From assembly GCA_021209875.1 (NCBI GenBank), contig JAGYVD010000006.1, positions 3,410,001 through 3,474,000 of the forward strand: a DNA stretch of 64,000 nt, written 5' to 3'. Every line of letters begins with the position of its first letter. Position 1 is the stretch's first letter. Shown here one piece after another: positions 1-12,206 of the stretch. The position numbers and the translations under genes were made by a program. The notes below the pieces were generated by a model, which saw only the letters and a list, made by a program, of their open reading frames with translations, was not told the DNA's origin and made no database searches. Source of the stretch: Rosellinia necatrix. Lineage: Eukaryota > Ascomycota > Sordariomycetes > Xylariales > Xylariaceae.

Positions 1-8
1 TATATATA

Positions 9-44
<36 letters not shown>
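1..44. repeat. TA / TATG microsatellite
   Basis: A pure TA run of about 16 bases passes directly into repeated TATG units and ends at an ACCTAGG motif. It is simple-sequence DNA cut by the window edge. Confidence 0.95.
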
Positions 45-483
45 CCTAGGCAGGTATGTATGTAGGTATATCGAAGCTGAGAAGGCGATGAATCGGGGCA
101 GGGGGGTGGTATGGGGAGGGAGGGCGGGGGGGAGGGGCAGGTCAGATAGGGAAGGCGATGGCATTCGAGATTGTGTTGCACCGTCGAACGAACAGAACGG
201 CGTATGGAAAGTTCGGCAGACCATGTGCGAAAGCTTGATTTGACAATCGCGGTCGCCTGCGTCGCGTCGATGCTACGGCTCGAGCCGCTAGTTGCATAGG
301 CGAGAGCGGGCGATGGGGGGTTAGTGTACATGTTTACCTTGCGCCTCGATTTCTGCCGAAAGGGGGCCTTCACCCAGTGCAATCTCACTCGCTGGATGGC
401 AGGGGGAGGATCCTCGTGGAGCAAGCAGAAGTGCCGGGTTGGAGAGCATGCTCACCTGGGTTAAGGAAGTATGTAGGTACGTA

Positions 484-497
484 CGTATGCATGTATG

Positions 498-531
<34 letters not shown>

Positions 532-580
532 GGCACGTATGTATGTGTGTATGTATGTATGTAGGCATGTATGTAGGTAG
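484..580. repeat. TATG microsatellite with imperfect units
   Basis: About 25 tetranucleotide units, mostly TATG, are interrupted by GGCA and GTGT variants. The low-complexity Tyr/Met/Cys frames across it are not genes. Confidence 0.9.
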
Positions 581-2318
581 GTCGCAGGGACCTCGGGGTG
601 CAAACTATGACCGAGCGGCAGTAAAAAAAGGAATAGGTAAGGGTTGTCCCTCAAGGAGAAGATGGACAACTACCTAATTAAGTAGGCAGTTCCATAGTCG
701 GTCCTTGATCGCGCCGCAAAGACATGATCGAAGTGGGGTGGATAAGCGCAATGCCATAACGAATTGATCGATTATAATTTGCGTCCATTGTTATCTAAAG
801 TTACCTTGTTGTTAAGGGAGTTGAGTAAATCTTACTTCCAAGCTGAAGAAGTAACATGCTACAAGTACCTAGGTAATGGCAAAGACCAAGCTACGAAACA
901 CACAAGCCGAAATAACAATGGTTACCTAGGTTAAAGTACCTGGGTAGGTAGTGTAATGAACTAAAATGCAAGGTCTTTTCTGGTTAGACAACAACATCCC
1001 ACCTTGAAACCTTGAAACCCATTTACCCCAGACGGGTAGTCGAGTACTACATGCCTAGATAGAGGCAGGGTAGAGGTAGGGTAGAGGTGGGAAGATTGAG
1101 ATACCGTACAAATGCTTGTATACGGTAGGTGTTGAACATGCAAATTGAAACTTCCGCTTCCTCCACATTCCGTAATAAAATGCACTAAATCCGCATTGGG
1201 ACTAAAAGTCCGTACATCATCATATTTGCCTTTCGGCAAAGGTTTCAATATTTGAACGTTGATGATACCCCAGGTGATAGGGTCGATGTATCATATCTAT
1301 GGGGCACAGCACCCACATACCTAGGAAGGTAAGGAGGTACCTACCCATCTCGCCTACCTACAGAGGTACTTGAAGAGTTACAGGTTATCGTCACGGTCCT
1401 ATCAACAGCGTCAAGGTACCTACCAAATGAGGCACAGACGAGGCGCTAATCGTGGAGTATACACATCTTCCATACACCATACATGTGGCGGTGGGAGGGA
1501 GAGAAGGGTGTGGGTGTATGGCCATGAGGGCGGCTGTCTATCAAGCACAGCCCCCTCCATCCACTTACATGTATCGTGGTACTATTACATATTTTCAGCT
1601 GCCCAGAGGAGCCAGTCGACAAAAACCCAGGGAACGGTCGTGGATGATCGCGTGACCCATTTCAGTCATTTATCGGGGGTAAGAGTTAGCTTAAAGATAT
1701 ACCCGTCGCAGCCCGTCGCAAGGTAAGTGCTTATGGAGCTGAGGGGCGGGTACCTTGGCGCAACCACAGCATGTGTCCGACCGGGGCTGACGTAGTGTAG
1801 GGTGACCGGCCGTTGACGTAACCCACCTGGCAGGGATAGGTAGGTAGGTATTCTGGTATTCTGGTATTCTGGCTGGATGTGGGAAAGGGTCTTGTTCGTG
1901 GTGGTGCGTCGTGGGTGCTCGTGGCGTCCAGGCCATCCAGCTATCGGGACTTCCTTCATTCCCTTATACGAAGTTATGCAGGTGTGGATGCGTAGGAGGG
2001 GCTAACCCGTAGGGGGAGATCTTGGTGGGGTGCGGGCGACAGACCCCGCGGCTCGGCCCTAGGGAGCAGCCTGCATATGCCGTCGTCTGGTTGGCTCACA
2101 GCGGACCTACAAAAAACGAAAAAATCGGATTGCCAGTGGGCCAATGGCGTTGCCCGTTCGGCTGTCCACAATGCCGACCGGTATCGTAGTCGCAAATCGT
2201 GACCCCCGAGGCCCCCCTCGCACACAAATCCCCCCGTTACACTGCCTGGACCGCCAGCTACCTGCCCTGCTGTCCAGTCACCACCTGCACGCCCAACCGC
2301 GGCCGGAGCTGCATAACC

Positions 2319-2472
2319 GCTACCGCTACCGCTACCGCTGCTGCTTGCTGTTGGCTGCTGATGCTGCTGCCGCTGCTGCTACCTACCATTGCTGCTGCTA
2401 CCACTGCTGCTGGTGCTGGTGCTGGTGCTGGTGCTGGTGCTGCCGCTGCCGCTGCCACTGCCGCTGCCGCTC
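2319..2472. repeat. GCT/GCC/GGT trinucleotide block
   Basis: Imperfect runs of GCTACC, GCTGCT, GGTGCT and GCCGCT occur in a row. All frames through it give only poly-Ala, poly-Cys or poly-Leu, so it reads as a leader or promoter repeat and not as coding sequence. Confidence 0.8.
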
Positions 2473-4207
2473 TGCGCAGGCAAGTAAGTAGTTGGATCCT
2501 CTCCTATTCCGCCCCGTGATGCCAATTCATTCGACTCTGCCAACCGGTTGAAATTGCAAAAATCGAATGTCTCTTCTGTCGTCTGTGACTACGCCGGTCG
2601 CTTGTCTGCGCCACCACCTGTTCTAATTGGGTTAAGAGAGAGCTTGCCTGTTCTTGTCCGGCTTGATTCGCCTTGTCCACTGCGCTCCCTCCCCGTTGCC
2701 CGTTGCCCGTTGCCCGTCGCCCGTTGCCATCATCATCATCATCCCCCGGACTGTTGACCTCATCCTGGCCCTCATCGTCACCCGGCTGCTTCTCCCACCT
2801 CACCTACCCTCGCTCGCCCGCTGGCTCTGTCTGGTGTTGCGTACACCGGGCGCCCTCCTCAGCCCATCTGCCTCCTCCTCGCAGGACTTCCCCCTTTTAC
2901 GGCCCTCGCATTGATCGCTCGCTTCCCCTTCCGGATGCACGCGTAGCAGCGCTCCACGGTTTCAGACGGCCAATCCACACGGTCCTGTCCTCCCCAGCTG
3001 CTGCTGCTGCTGCTGCCAGCCTAGCAGCGAGCCCTGCGATCCCCAGCGTTACGCCCCGTCGCCGCCGCTGCCTCTTGTCTCGTCTTGTCCTGTCCTGTCC
3101 TGTCTCTGCGCCCGTGGTGCTCACAGCTCCCGCTGCTCGCTCACTCGCTCACACACACACCCCCCCGTCAGCTTGCCAATTGGGCTCCCGTAGCTTACTA
3201 GCGGTATAGCCGTGTAGGCTCGTACGCCCCGGATACCGTTGCATCTACATGTACATGCCTTCGAGGTCGCCGACCACCGCCTATCCGCCTGCACCTAGAC
3301 CGACGATCAGGCCCTTGGACACCCAGGCCACCCAGGCCGCCCAGCCGAGCCGCCGTTAACCCTTCTTCCTGATCTGCTCCCTCTCCACCCAATGCGAACT
3401 GCTTCAGAAGGTCCGGCTAGTTGCAGGAGCATCGATCATCCCGCATACCATCCCAGCCAGACCCCCCAGTGCCTTATCCGCCGCCGCGTGACTCCCTGAC
3501 AACAGTCCACGCCTCCGCGTCACCGGTCCGCTCCCGCAGCACCAGTTGGCCCTACGAGGGAGCTTCGTCGAACACCCCCCGCGATCTGTACTAAGGCCGT
3601 GGGCCCAGTTGTTCCTCGACTCCCAAGTTGTCCGCCCTCCGTTGCACAAGAAAACGCCTCTCTGGCACGGGGAACCTGGCCATTGGAGTCTACCCCGGTA
3701 GTCATTGCTGAATACGAGCGGACACCCGTCTCATATCCTGCCCCCTCGACCGCATATTCCTGGTTTCTCTGGGCTGAGGAGGGCCGTTGCACTGCGGAAG
3801 CGCACAGCACTTATTGTACACGAGCTGCCCGCGTCTCACATACAGGCTAAGTATAGTTCGACACGGTTCGCCCATCTCTCCCTCTCTCTCTCTCCCATTC
3901 AGCTTTCGCCTGTACTATTGGCCCGCACTCACCTGGAACGGCCATCACTGGGGAGGGGGCCTGGATCCCGGCTTCGTTAATTTAGTAACGCTCAAAAGAG
4001 CGGTGGGACAATAGATAGAAAAGCCCCGGGTGCTTGGTTGCAAGCTCCATTCGGGCTAGACGACAATATTACTTCAGGAGCTCGCGAGCTGCGCGACCCC
4101 AGGCAAGTGTGGTTACGCCAGAGACAAGCCAAGGCTTTTGCGTTGGTACCTCTCGCTACGTGGACTGCAGACCCAGCGCGCGCGATCTTGTATAAAACTA
4201 AGACAAC

Positions 4208-6506
4208 ATGCCAGGAGACGTTCAAGCCAACGGGGCTGAAGTCTCAGACGCCATGTCTGATAATGACATGGAACCTGACGAAATAGACCACAGCGTCAAG
4301 GACGAGAACGACAAGATGCCCGAGCAGCACACGTCACCAGAGACTGGCCCGGAAAATGCCACCGAGCCCAAGAAGAAGTACGATCCCAAAGACCCTCATC
4401 GTCCTCGACGTAAAAAGGCACGACGTGCCTGTTATGCCTGTCAGCGGGCCCATCTGACGTGCGGTAAGTCTCAGCCTCCACATGTAAATAAATGCCGATA
4501 ACTCCATCAGTCTTTTATTCCTAACTCCCTCCCGCTTTTGCCCCCGCACACACACCTTGACCCCCACGAATTTGATTTGGCCCTCCCGCCAACACGGAAT
4601 CCATAGTTCAATCATAGGGCTAAACTCAACGTAGGAGATGAACGACCCTGCCTAAGATGCATCAAGCGCGGACTTGGAAACGCCTGTCAGGACGGGGTGC
4701 GAAAGAAGGCTAAATATCTTCATGACGCTCCTCCCGAGGCCCTCCGTCCGGTATTGGGGCCGACTTACAACCCCAATGCGGGACCGAAGCCGACAAACGG
4801 CGCGCAGGTCACCAATGGCGCTACGGAGCCTCCGGCATACTACCCACAAAGTGCGAACGGTGCGACTTATTCCCTGTTTACAAGCGGCCCGCAGACCACC
4901 GTGACAGGTATGGCAGATGGTTTGCCCTTTGCCAGCCAGCAGTCCCCCATTACGAATGGATTTCAAAACTCGAACAACGCTCGGCAATTGAATGGTATCC
5001 CCGTCCATCAGGTGTCTGCGGAAATGCCAAATCACTTTTCTCCCGCATTATTCGACCCGAGTAATCCCGCCATCTTCAACTTCGACCTCGAAGGCTTGAA
5101 TTTCGGCAGCCACTATGGCGCGCTCGAGTTCAGCATGCTGGGCCATATGTCCTCGGGCGCTGCCGAGACGCCACCGCAAGAAGCTGTAGCACACGCGGGC
5201 AACGGTGATGTCGGATACGGCCCGCCGCCCATGTTCTCCAATGGCGCCAGCCAATATAACCAGCTTTACGAACAAGGCCTAGTCGACAATTTCATGAATC
5301 TCGATCAAAACAATGCATACTCGCAAGGCAATCTGCAGCATGGGCTACCTCACGCATACGCTGTGGCAGCTGCTGGTCCGACACCCAGCAGCCTAGCCAG
5401 CCCGGGCACGGACAATACTTCCAGTCCTCAGCCAACAAATTATGGGTTTGATAAATCTCCGACTGTCGGCAGCTATACGCCCACTAGTTCCCAGCCGATC
5501 GTTCAGCCATCTAGACCGAAGCCGAAACCCGCAAACTCACATCCACATGAGAAGCTGGGACCGCAATCCATAGCCGCCAAACGACGAGACCCTTCATCGA
5601 TCTATGAAACCGTCAAAGAGCCGTACCCATATCTCGCCGGGTTCCATAATTTGATTGCCTTTGTCCAACGCAGGTTCTCACCCAACAAGACTCTGCGCAT
5701 CGCCAAGTCCCTTGCTAGTATACGACCTTCGTTCATCACATGCATGAGGAACCTGAATACGCAGGATCTGATTTTCATGGAAAAGTGTCTTCAGCGCACC
5801 TTGTTCGAGTATGAGGATTTCATGGGTCATTGTGCGGCCCCAACAATTGTCTGCCGAAGGACGGGGGAGGTGGCGGCTGTCAACAAGGAGTTCATCGCTC
5901 TCACCGGATGGACCAAGAATATTCTTCTCGGCAAAGAGGCCAACATGAATGTCAATCTCGGCCGATCGGGATCGGAGTCGGGGAGTCTGCCCAGTAAATC
6001 CGAAATGACCACGCCCAGGCAGAAGGCCATGCAACCAGACACAGTGAAGACCTCAGAGGGGGCCGGGCAGTCCGTATTTATCGCCGAGTTTATGGACGAC
6101 GACAGTGTCATACAGTTCTACGAAGACTTTGCGCAATTGGCGTTTGGGGATAGTCGTGGCCATGTGACCAGAAAATGCCGACTGCTCAAGTATCGAACCA
6201 AAGAAATGAATGAGGCGCTGGCCAACGAGGAATCTCCCCACAAGAACGTGCGCAACAGTATCCTTAGCAACAGGGTCACCAGGATTGATGGCGAACACGG
6301 CATCGCCAAGCTCGAGAAAGACGGCAAGATCGATTGCACTTTTTGCTGGACCATCAAGCGTGATGTTTTCGATATACCCATGCTCATCGTCATGAACGTA
6401 AGCCACCCCACGACGACGCTGCATCTCGTGGGAGACACATTGCTGACCCAATATAATCTAGTTTTTGCCTTGCTACTATCGTGATCAGGATCAACTTGCA
6501 GTATAA
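4208..6506 (+). CDS. acuK: AcuK/ERT1-type Zn2Cys6 transcription factor (gluconeogenesis regulator)
   Basis: Model: exons 4208-4463, 4635-6397 and 6462-6506, 687 residues. Both introns have GT-AG borders, and the phases join exactly. The first intron cuts the zinc cluster after its third Cys; joined, the ligands are C75, C78, C85, C91, C94 and C103 (CX2CX6CX5CX2CX8C). The cluster is followed by the [15 protein letters not shown] block diagnostic of AcuK/ERT1. A low-complexity Asn/Gly/Pro-rich middle precedes a C-terminal PAS-like region (about residues 475-590). The last intron yields the family-typical MNFLPC ending. In Aspergillus, AcuK works with AcuM to switch on gluconeogenic genes such as PEP carboxykinase and fructose-1,6-bisphosphatase in the nucleus. 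Target genes here are inferred from the family. Length is normal for the family. The gene is convergent with FMN1. Confidence 0.93.
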
Positions 6507-7045
6507 GCTCGAATGAGGCCACTTTTCTGGATGGTTCTTTCTTTCTTGATAGATAATCCGCATGAGTTATATATCCTATGGGGGCATGGCTTCTATATCA
6601 ACGAAGCATGGGCGGCGTTTTGGATGGGGCTCGCATATTTAGAGTCCTTCTCCCAATGTTTTTTTGTGGGAGCTGGTCATCGTTTCTTGTATTTCCTAAG
6701 TCTTTCATTGGTCATAGACCTGTGGCATAGAGCGAATGAGGATATGAACACTAATCCCTTGTATGGGAAAAGTAGCCGCTCGTCTTGGGAATGTGGTTAT
6801 GATCTTTTATGCACGCTCTATATGCTACCTGTCTTCTTACCCAAACGCCTTGCGATCCATGCCCCGGTCTATAAAGTCTTACTGCCAACGGTTTGCCGCT
6901 CTCCGGCCACTTTAATTCTAAGATGTAGACCAAAGCGCTGTTTAATGCTGTAATTCCCAATGCGCTGACGGCCTTGCCACCACCACTATGTCCTAGAGTA
7001 TTTGTTATATGTTTTTTTTTTTGTTCTCTCTCTCTCTCTCCTTCC

Positions 7046-7708
7046 TCACCGCACAAGCCACGAGCCATCCAAGGTGCCTCTCCGGCCGCCGACGACGCCC
7101 TCGGCGGGGGTCCAGGCGTCGCGGGCGAGGCTCTGGCGGGCGACGTCGCAGTCGATGCGGATGTCGGTGACGAGGGCCTCGAGGCCGGCGTAGTCGAGCT
7201 CGTCGCGGACGAAGCCGAGGACGAGCAGGCGCATGGGGGCGCCGTAGAAGTCGGCGCCGAAGGCGTGCAGCACGTGCACCTCGGCCGAGCGCACCGTGTT
7301 CTTGTAGAACGGGTTGTACCCGATCGACATGACCATCGGGTAGATCTGAAACGACGACGATGACGACGACGACGACGACGACGACGGTGCTGAGTCGTTG
7401 CCATCGGTGGTGACGGAGTCGGGATGTTCGGGAGGTAGGGACAGCGACGCCCAGCCGAAGTAGACGCCCGACCGCGCCGTCGCTAGCCATGGCGTGGACG
7501 CCGAGGAGGAGGAGGAGGAGGAAGGGGAAGGGGAAGAAGAAGAAGAGTCTACCGGCAGGTTCGCCGTCGGGATCCCCAGCTCCTTGGACCCGCGCCCGAA
7601 GCCGGCGATCACGGACCCTTCCATCCGCAGCGGGAAGGGCGGCGAGGGGCCGGTGTCCGCGTAGAGGATGCGCGGGCGCGCGTCCGTCGTCTTTGTTGGG
7701 TCTGCCAT
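7046..7708 (-). CDS. FMN1: Riboflavin kinase
   Basis: Single-exon gene of 220 residues. The enzyme phosphorylates riboflavin to FMN with ATP. Visible family signatures are GSVIAGFGRGSKELGIPTAN (substrate and nucleotide loop, residues about 31-50), SGVYFGWASL, and YPMVMSIGYNPFYKNT with the following EVHVLHAF strand, which carries the catalytic Glu. The C-terminal helix LVTDIRIDC is also present. Two poly-Ser insertions, one of them encoded by a GAC/TCG-type run (about 7350-7386), lengthen loops between conserved strands. The Met at 7708 fits the usual short N-terminus. A long T-rich and then GA-rich tract lies immediately upstream on the minus strand (7709-7870) and is the likely promoter or leader. 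It ends about 540 bp from the convergent acuK gene. Confidence 0.93.
   Translation of the reverse strand: MADPTKTTDARPRILYADTGPSPPFPLRMEGSVIAGFGRGSKELGIPTANLPVDSSSSSPSPSSSSSSSASTPWLATARSGVYFGWASLSLPPEHPDSVTTDGNDSAPSSSSSSSSSSSFQIYPMVMSIGYNPFYKNTVRSAEVHVLHAFGADFYGAPMRLLVLGFVRDELDYAGLEALVTDIRIDCDVARQSLARDAWTPAEGVVGGRRGTLDGSWLVR
7350..7386. repeat. GAC trinucleotide run inside FMN1
   Basis: A run of GAC units with one GAT reads as poly-Ser on the minus strand inside the riboflavin kinase frame. It is likely to vary in length between strains without breaking the fold, because it sits between conserved strands. Confidence 0.85.
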
Positions 7709-8997
7709 TTCTTCTTCTTTTTCTTCTTTTTCTTCTTCTTTTGTTTCTTTTTTTTTTTTTTTTTTCCTTCTCCCTTTATGGTTGGTCGGTCGGTCGGTCG
7801 CAGCTTAGGCGGAGGGAGGGAGGGAGGCAGGGAGCGGAGGGAGAGGAGGAGGAGGAGGAGGAGGAGGAAGGAGGGATGAGTTGCGATGGATTAGATTGGT
7901 TTGAATTGGATTAGATTGAGGGCGCGTTGCCTACCTTCAGGTATCTACGCTTACGGAGGTTGCTTAAACCTAAATCAACCGCCGCTTATTACTAACCAAC
8001 CCTTCCGACAATATAACTCGGCAAAGATGGCGGGGTCTAAGCCGATATGAACATGAGTCCTGAGGGAGGCGGCAGGGATATATGTTGCATAAAAGACTTA
8101 GCCGGCCAAGCGCATAAATTTTATTAGCTGCATATAACAACTACCTACACTTTCATGCCATACGTTCACTAAAATTTCAGCTTTCAAAGCCCTGGATGCT
8201 CGTCGGGAAGGAAACTCAATGCCTGAGCATATTAATTTTTTTTTTTTAAGGTTCCCTCTTGAAAACCCCAGCAGCCAATTCCTGTCAACTCACCATCGGC
8301 TAAGGAGGGCCTGCACAACAACAATACTGGCGAATACATCACCTCTTAAAGTGCTACCAGGCATTCCCTGGATATAGCGTGGGTAGAAGGGATTCCTCAA
8401 CATGATACCGATTGCAAGCTCAGTTATAGTATATATAGAGAGGGATAGAAATTATGGGTACGACGTAGTGTATCATCCGTGTATTGTGAATCTAGCTGAT
8501 ACAGATCAGTCGTAAACATCTCCATAGTACTAAGGGATAGGGGTCAAGCATCTCAATAGTTTCAAATTGCGCCGGAAATACAGTTGAAGCTTGGTAGAAG
8601 TCCACAATGACACCTTCCTTCCAGACAAATTATTTAAAACGGGTATGTACACTATCCCTTGTAGTTCCATCATCGTTTTATAAATTAATTCACCAGTCTA
8701 CGCTTAACCTTAGTCTCTGAGCTCATTTATGGTAAAAATTGCTATTTTAGACATGTGTCTCTGTTGCCTAAATTCGATATAGACAAAAAGATCACGTTTA
8801 AAAATACCAGTGCTAACACAATTTCACGCATCATTAGTCCCAGGTTGAAGGGAAATACACTTTTCTATAAATTGACTCGGAGCAACCCAAGTTCTCAAAT
8901 CAACAAAACGCCCACTGCATGCTTTTTACATGGTCACTAATTCTATACGACAACACCAACGCTACGAATCTATTAAGAACAATATCACAACGCAACG
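7709..8997. other. Gene-poor stretch upstream of FMN1
   Basis: The first 170 bases are T-rich and then GGA-repeat DNA, probably the FMN1 promoter. From about 7930 the sequence turns AT-leaning, with scattered stops in all frames. I see no recognisable gene, tRNA or terminal inverted repeat. The 61-codon frame at 8755 shows no recognisable motif. Confidence 0.6.
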
Positions 8998-9228
8998 ATG
9001 TGCATGGGGAAGTTAATTAACCACACTTGCTCTACGTGCGGAACCATCGTGCAGCAGGCTTTTCGGAGAACACGAAAGTGCGATAGCATCAAGGCGGGCG
9101 GTGAATGTACCGGCCAAGTGATCAACTCTTCCGAGAACCCAAACGACTGTAGGTGCATTGAAAAGGTTGTGGGAATCAGGTACCAAACATTGTACAATGT
9201 CAACTATATCATCGAGGTTCATCATTAG
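8998..9228 (+). CDS. Possible small Cys-rich hypothetical protein
   Basis: A 76-residue frame opens with MCMGKLINHTCSTCG and goes on to RKCDSIKAGGECTGQ and NPNDCRC. The seven Cys lie in the first 52 residues, spaced like a small zinc-binding domain. Fungal genomes contain many short 'MC...' hypothetical proteins with this layout. My recognition is by pattern only and I assign no function. The frame sits in AT-rich DNA with no close neighbour. A GT after DC (about 9149) could be a splice donor, so the C-terminal 24 residues are doubtful. It could instead be a decayed gene or chance. Confidence 0.35.
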   Translation: MCMGKLINHTCSTCGTIVQQAFRRTRKCDSIKAGGECTGQVINSSENPNDCRCIEKVVGIRYQTLYNVNYIIEVHH

Positions 9229-10774
9229 TACCTCATAAGCCATGTATGTGTCTCCTCTCATTATTTTCATTTGTAGCTTTGAGAAAAAAAAGCATCATAA
9301 CTATATAACTCTCTTACTAACGTCTTATGCATTACGGAAGCCTCTGACTATTTAGCCTTAATAGGCAGCACTACTAGTCCAAAGATACAATATATCTAGT
9401 AGCTTTGCACTACATGGTATACATATGCCCGACCCTTACCCATCTAGCAACGAAATAGGGGTTCGGAGTTTTTACACCATATTCCCTAGCATATGGTCAA
9501 AGATGGTCATCCGGGAATCGCCCTAAGTTTAGCGGTGGAATAAAAAATTTGGGGGCTGAGTTTGCATAACCCTCACATCAACTACACTAGAAAATAAATA
9601 TTATGAGCGATTTGAACATCAAAGCACAACCATTCCAATTGTAAGGTTCTTCTACCATGTGCTATTGTATGCAATATAATGGGCTAAATAACGCCGAGTA
9701 AGTACTTCCGAGTAGGCAAATAGATGCGAGTGAACTAATGAGTCATCATATATATAAAGATTCCTTGGCTATCTCAGCATTCTCCAATTACCAAACACGG
9801 AGATCCGCGATAGCTACCGTTTTTTTTATTATTTAACTAGCGTAAGAGCTTAACAGGATTTGGTACAGCCTGGTTATATCGCCTGGGCACCTCCCTGTCG
9901 TATGAACGATTTTCATGGTTTGATTCTACTACTTTGGGTTTTCCAAATTTGGTTCGTTCGCCCCTAGGTTTGAGGCAGCGCTAGAAGTATCTCTACTTCA
10001 GGATTTAGGCACCGGCCCGTGGTTAATAAGATCCTTGAAACTCTACCCGACTACTTAGTAACGGTAAAGGCACTATGCAGCTTTACTCGTAACCTAACTT
10101 TATTGAAGACAACGGTCAGTACACTTATAAATACAGCACCAGATACTCAAGACCTTTAGATGTGGTGACTTCTTTTTTGAGCCCCTGGCAATGAAGGACT
10201 GAGCCACCAGAGCTTTTTGCGCCATTTGGTCTCATTCCTATAGGCCGTGGCAAGTAGGTCAGTAAATAAATAAAGCATCACAGGTTCGCTTCTTCATAAT
10301 TCATGTTCGTGACGAATCTATCTAGCGGAGATCGTGCCCGAGGCTAACAATAGACTTTATCGGATTGCCGACCAGCTCGACTCTACACTGTACCAGATCT
10401 TTGGGATGCCTTACTTAAAGCGCGTCACTGGATAATAATAAGGTTCACGGAATCAAGCACAAGGACAAGGTAGGATCGTTTTAAAAACGCGTTTTACTTT
10501 GGCAAATGTGAACATAAAAGTAAAATCAGCATTATTTTCGCGTATGTATAATTCCAGTATGGCTCCCAATTTTGGCCTGCTATCTCATCTCTCGGTTTCG
10601 GCATTTCTTCCATTCACCGCGAGCGCGTGGACCACATCAATATCTTATTTTGGCCATCTACGGTGATATTGTTAGCGTTTCAACATCCAGAGACTCAACA
10701 TAGAAGAATCGCCATTTGAGGAGGAATATCTATGCGAGTTCAACGAGGCCCGCACCTGGCCGGCTTCTCGCACC
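9229..10774. other. AT-leaning gene-free stretch
   Basis: Stops are dense in all six frames, and I see no conserved protein, tRNA or clear repeat ends. Such islands in filamentous ascomycetes are often mutated remains of transposons. I could not identify a transposon family here. Confidence 0.55.
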
Positions 10775-11806
10775 ATGACAACAACAACCACCCTCGTCCA
10801 CCTCCAGATGGATGTAAACACGATAGCCTCCCCCGACTCAGTTTCGAAACACCATCCGCGCTCTCGACAATACGGGTTCTCCAAACACAGACACATCTGG
10901 GAGATTGGTGACATCGCCTTCCTCAAACGAGCCAGCGAATTCAAGGAACACGAGCGGGTAGAGTTCCTGCAAACTGACCGCATCCATACCAATGCAACCG
11001 GTCACCCAGTGATAATCTTGGATCGCTCCAAGGACTGTCAATACTATATCGTCGAGACCGTGTCTGCGTACTCCTCGGATGAATACAACAACTATCAACC
11101 CCCTTGGCAGCAAAAGGCCCACTCGCGTAAGGATGTCAACGGTTTCCGCGCCTTCGAAGGATCTGTGAGACCAAACGAAAATCACGACTATCTCCGTCTC
11201 GCAGACAACGCAGTCTGGCCCAAGACCAATACAAGCTGGGTTTATAGTAAGTAACGCTCAGGATATGGCTTCTTGTATTCTGATATCCACCTCGGAACAT
11301 GAGTAACTAACCTCGAGTGTAGTGTACCACCCATATCTCGTACCCGCATCGGTTCTCATCAACTACAACAAAACCGCAGACCAGCTGCGCATGGCCCCGG
11401 ATAGCCTCCAAGACCTACTTCAACATCTGGACGCAAAGTGCCGGGCGTTCCGCAAACAAAAAATAGAAATCAGCGAGATGTGTGCGATTCCTATTCAATC
11501 ACCGACCAAGAGTATCCAAGAAAACTGGAGACGAACGGATAAAGAGTAAGCGTCCTGAACACCGCAGACTTGAACGAAATATACTGACCTGATAACAGAA
11601 CCCACAGAGAACCCTCCGTCGCTGCTACACGGCCACCCCTAGCACCAGGGACAAACTTGGTGCCCGCGAAACCCAAAAGTCCCAGCAGCAAGCTCCTCTG
11701 GAGCTCGGAGCATCGCCCCTCCCAGCTCAATGGGCAGGGCCGTCACTACAATGTCCCAAGGCTCAATATTTGGCCAAACGGCAATCGGTATGGATTGCTA
11801 GTGTAG
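10775..11806 (+). CDS. Conserved-looking fungal protein of unknown function, three exons
   Basis: Model: exons 10775-11246, 11323-11545 and 11599-11806, giving 300 residues. Donors GTAAGT and GTAAGC, a textbook CTAAC branch site before 11322 and matching phases support it. Residues about 42-50 (HIWEIGDIAFL) and the block around GHPVIILDRSKD, followed by a YYIVETVSAY strand, read like a small beta-barrel. GD(I/V)-start and GHPVIIL patterns occur in SH3-like folds such as MazF/PemK-type domains, but this is only resemblance. The middle has FRAFEGSVRPNENHDYLRLA and VYMYHPYLVPASVLINY. The third exon is basic, Pro/Ser-rich and probably disordered. I do not recognise a named family. No cluster partners surround it. 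Confidence 0.6.
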
Positions 11807-12159
11807 GGCAACGTGAATACCCCCCCTATCCCCCCTGCTAGCAGAAACATTATGCCCAACCGTCAACCCTTCAGAGCCGATTGTGAATCGGCAAATACCT
11901 ACCTATACAACGAAGCAAGAGTTTATATGGACATCGCATGACACAGCAATCCCAGAGAAACAAATCAATCACTACTAGCCGGCACTTATGTAGCAAGCCC
12001 CAGAGCCAGGCATTGTCCTCGCAGTAAGGCACGAATACGAATACACTAGACGACTCTCGAGCCCCGTCAAATTGACTAAAAGACACGGCTACATCAACAA
12101 CTTAAAAGTACCATACACTATATTAACAACAAGATACACATATCAGCAACAACAAGAAC

Positions 12160-12206
<47 letters not shown>

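Larger units (their letters stand above)
1..4207. other. Intergenic / upstream leader region, no gene seen
   Basis: No open frame here has recognisable protein character. The stretch holds two TATG microsatellites, several ACCTAGGT-type palindromes (about 868-940 and 1317-1345), a GCT/GCC-rich block (about 2319-2472) and a long pyrimidine-rich tract (about 2640-3900). The tract is typical of promoter and 5' leader DNA of filamentous fungi and probably belongs to the acuK-type gene that starts at 4208. Apparent frames of 60-180 codons are repeats of low-complexity Pro, Ser, Arg, Tyr or His. I see no tRNA or rRNA here. Confidence 0.7.

Noticed and set aside
2144..3209. Long frames of 106-178 codons in the leader region
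   Set aside because: They consist of Pro/Ser/Ala or Cys/Leu low complexity from trinucleotide and pyrimidine repeats, with no conserved motif.
4187..4203. TATAAAA directly before the acuK-type start codon
   Set aside because: It lies only about 15 bases from the ATG, too close to act as a TATA box for that start. Transcription start is unknown.
6751..7490. Frames of 161 and 217 codons overlapping FMN1
   Set aside because: They are Arg/Pro-rich shadows of the GC-rich riboflavin kinase gene in other frames.
8000..10700. CRISPR array or phage-like system
   Set aside because: No regularly spaced direct repeats. The genome is clearly eukaryotic with spliced genes.
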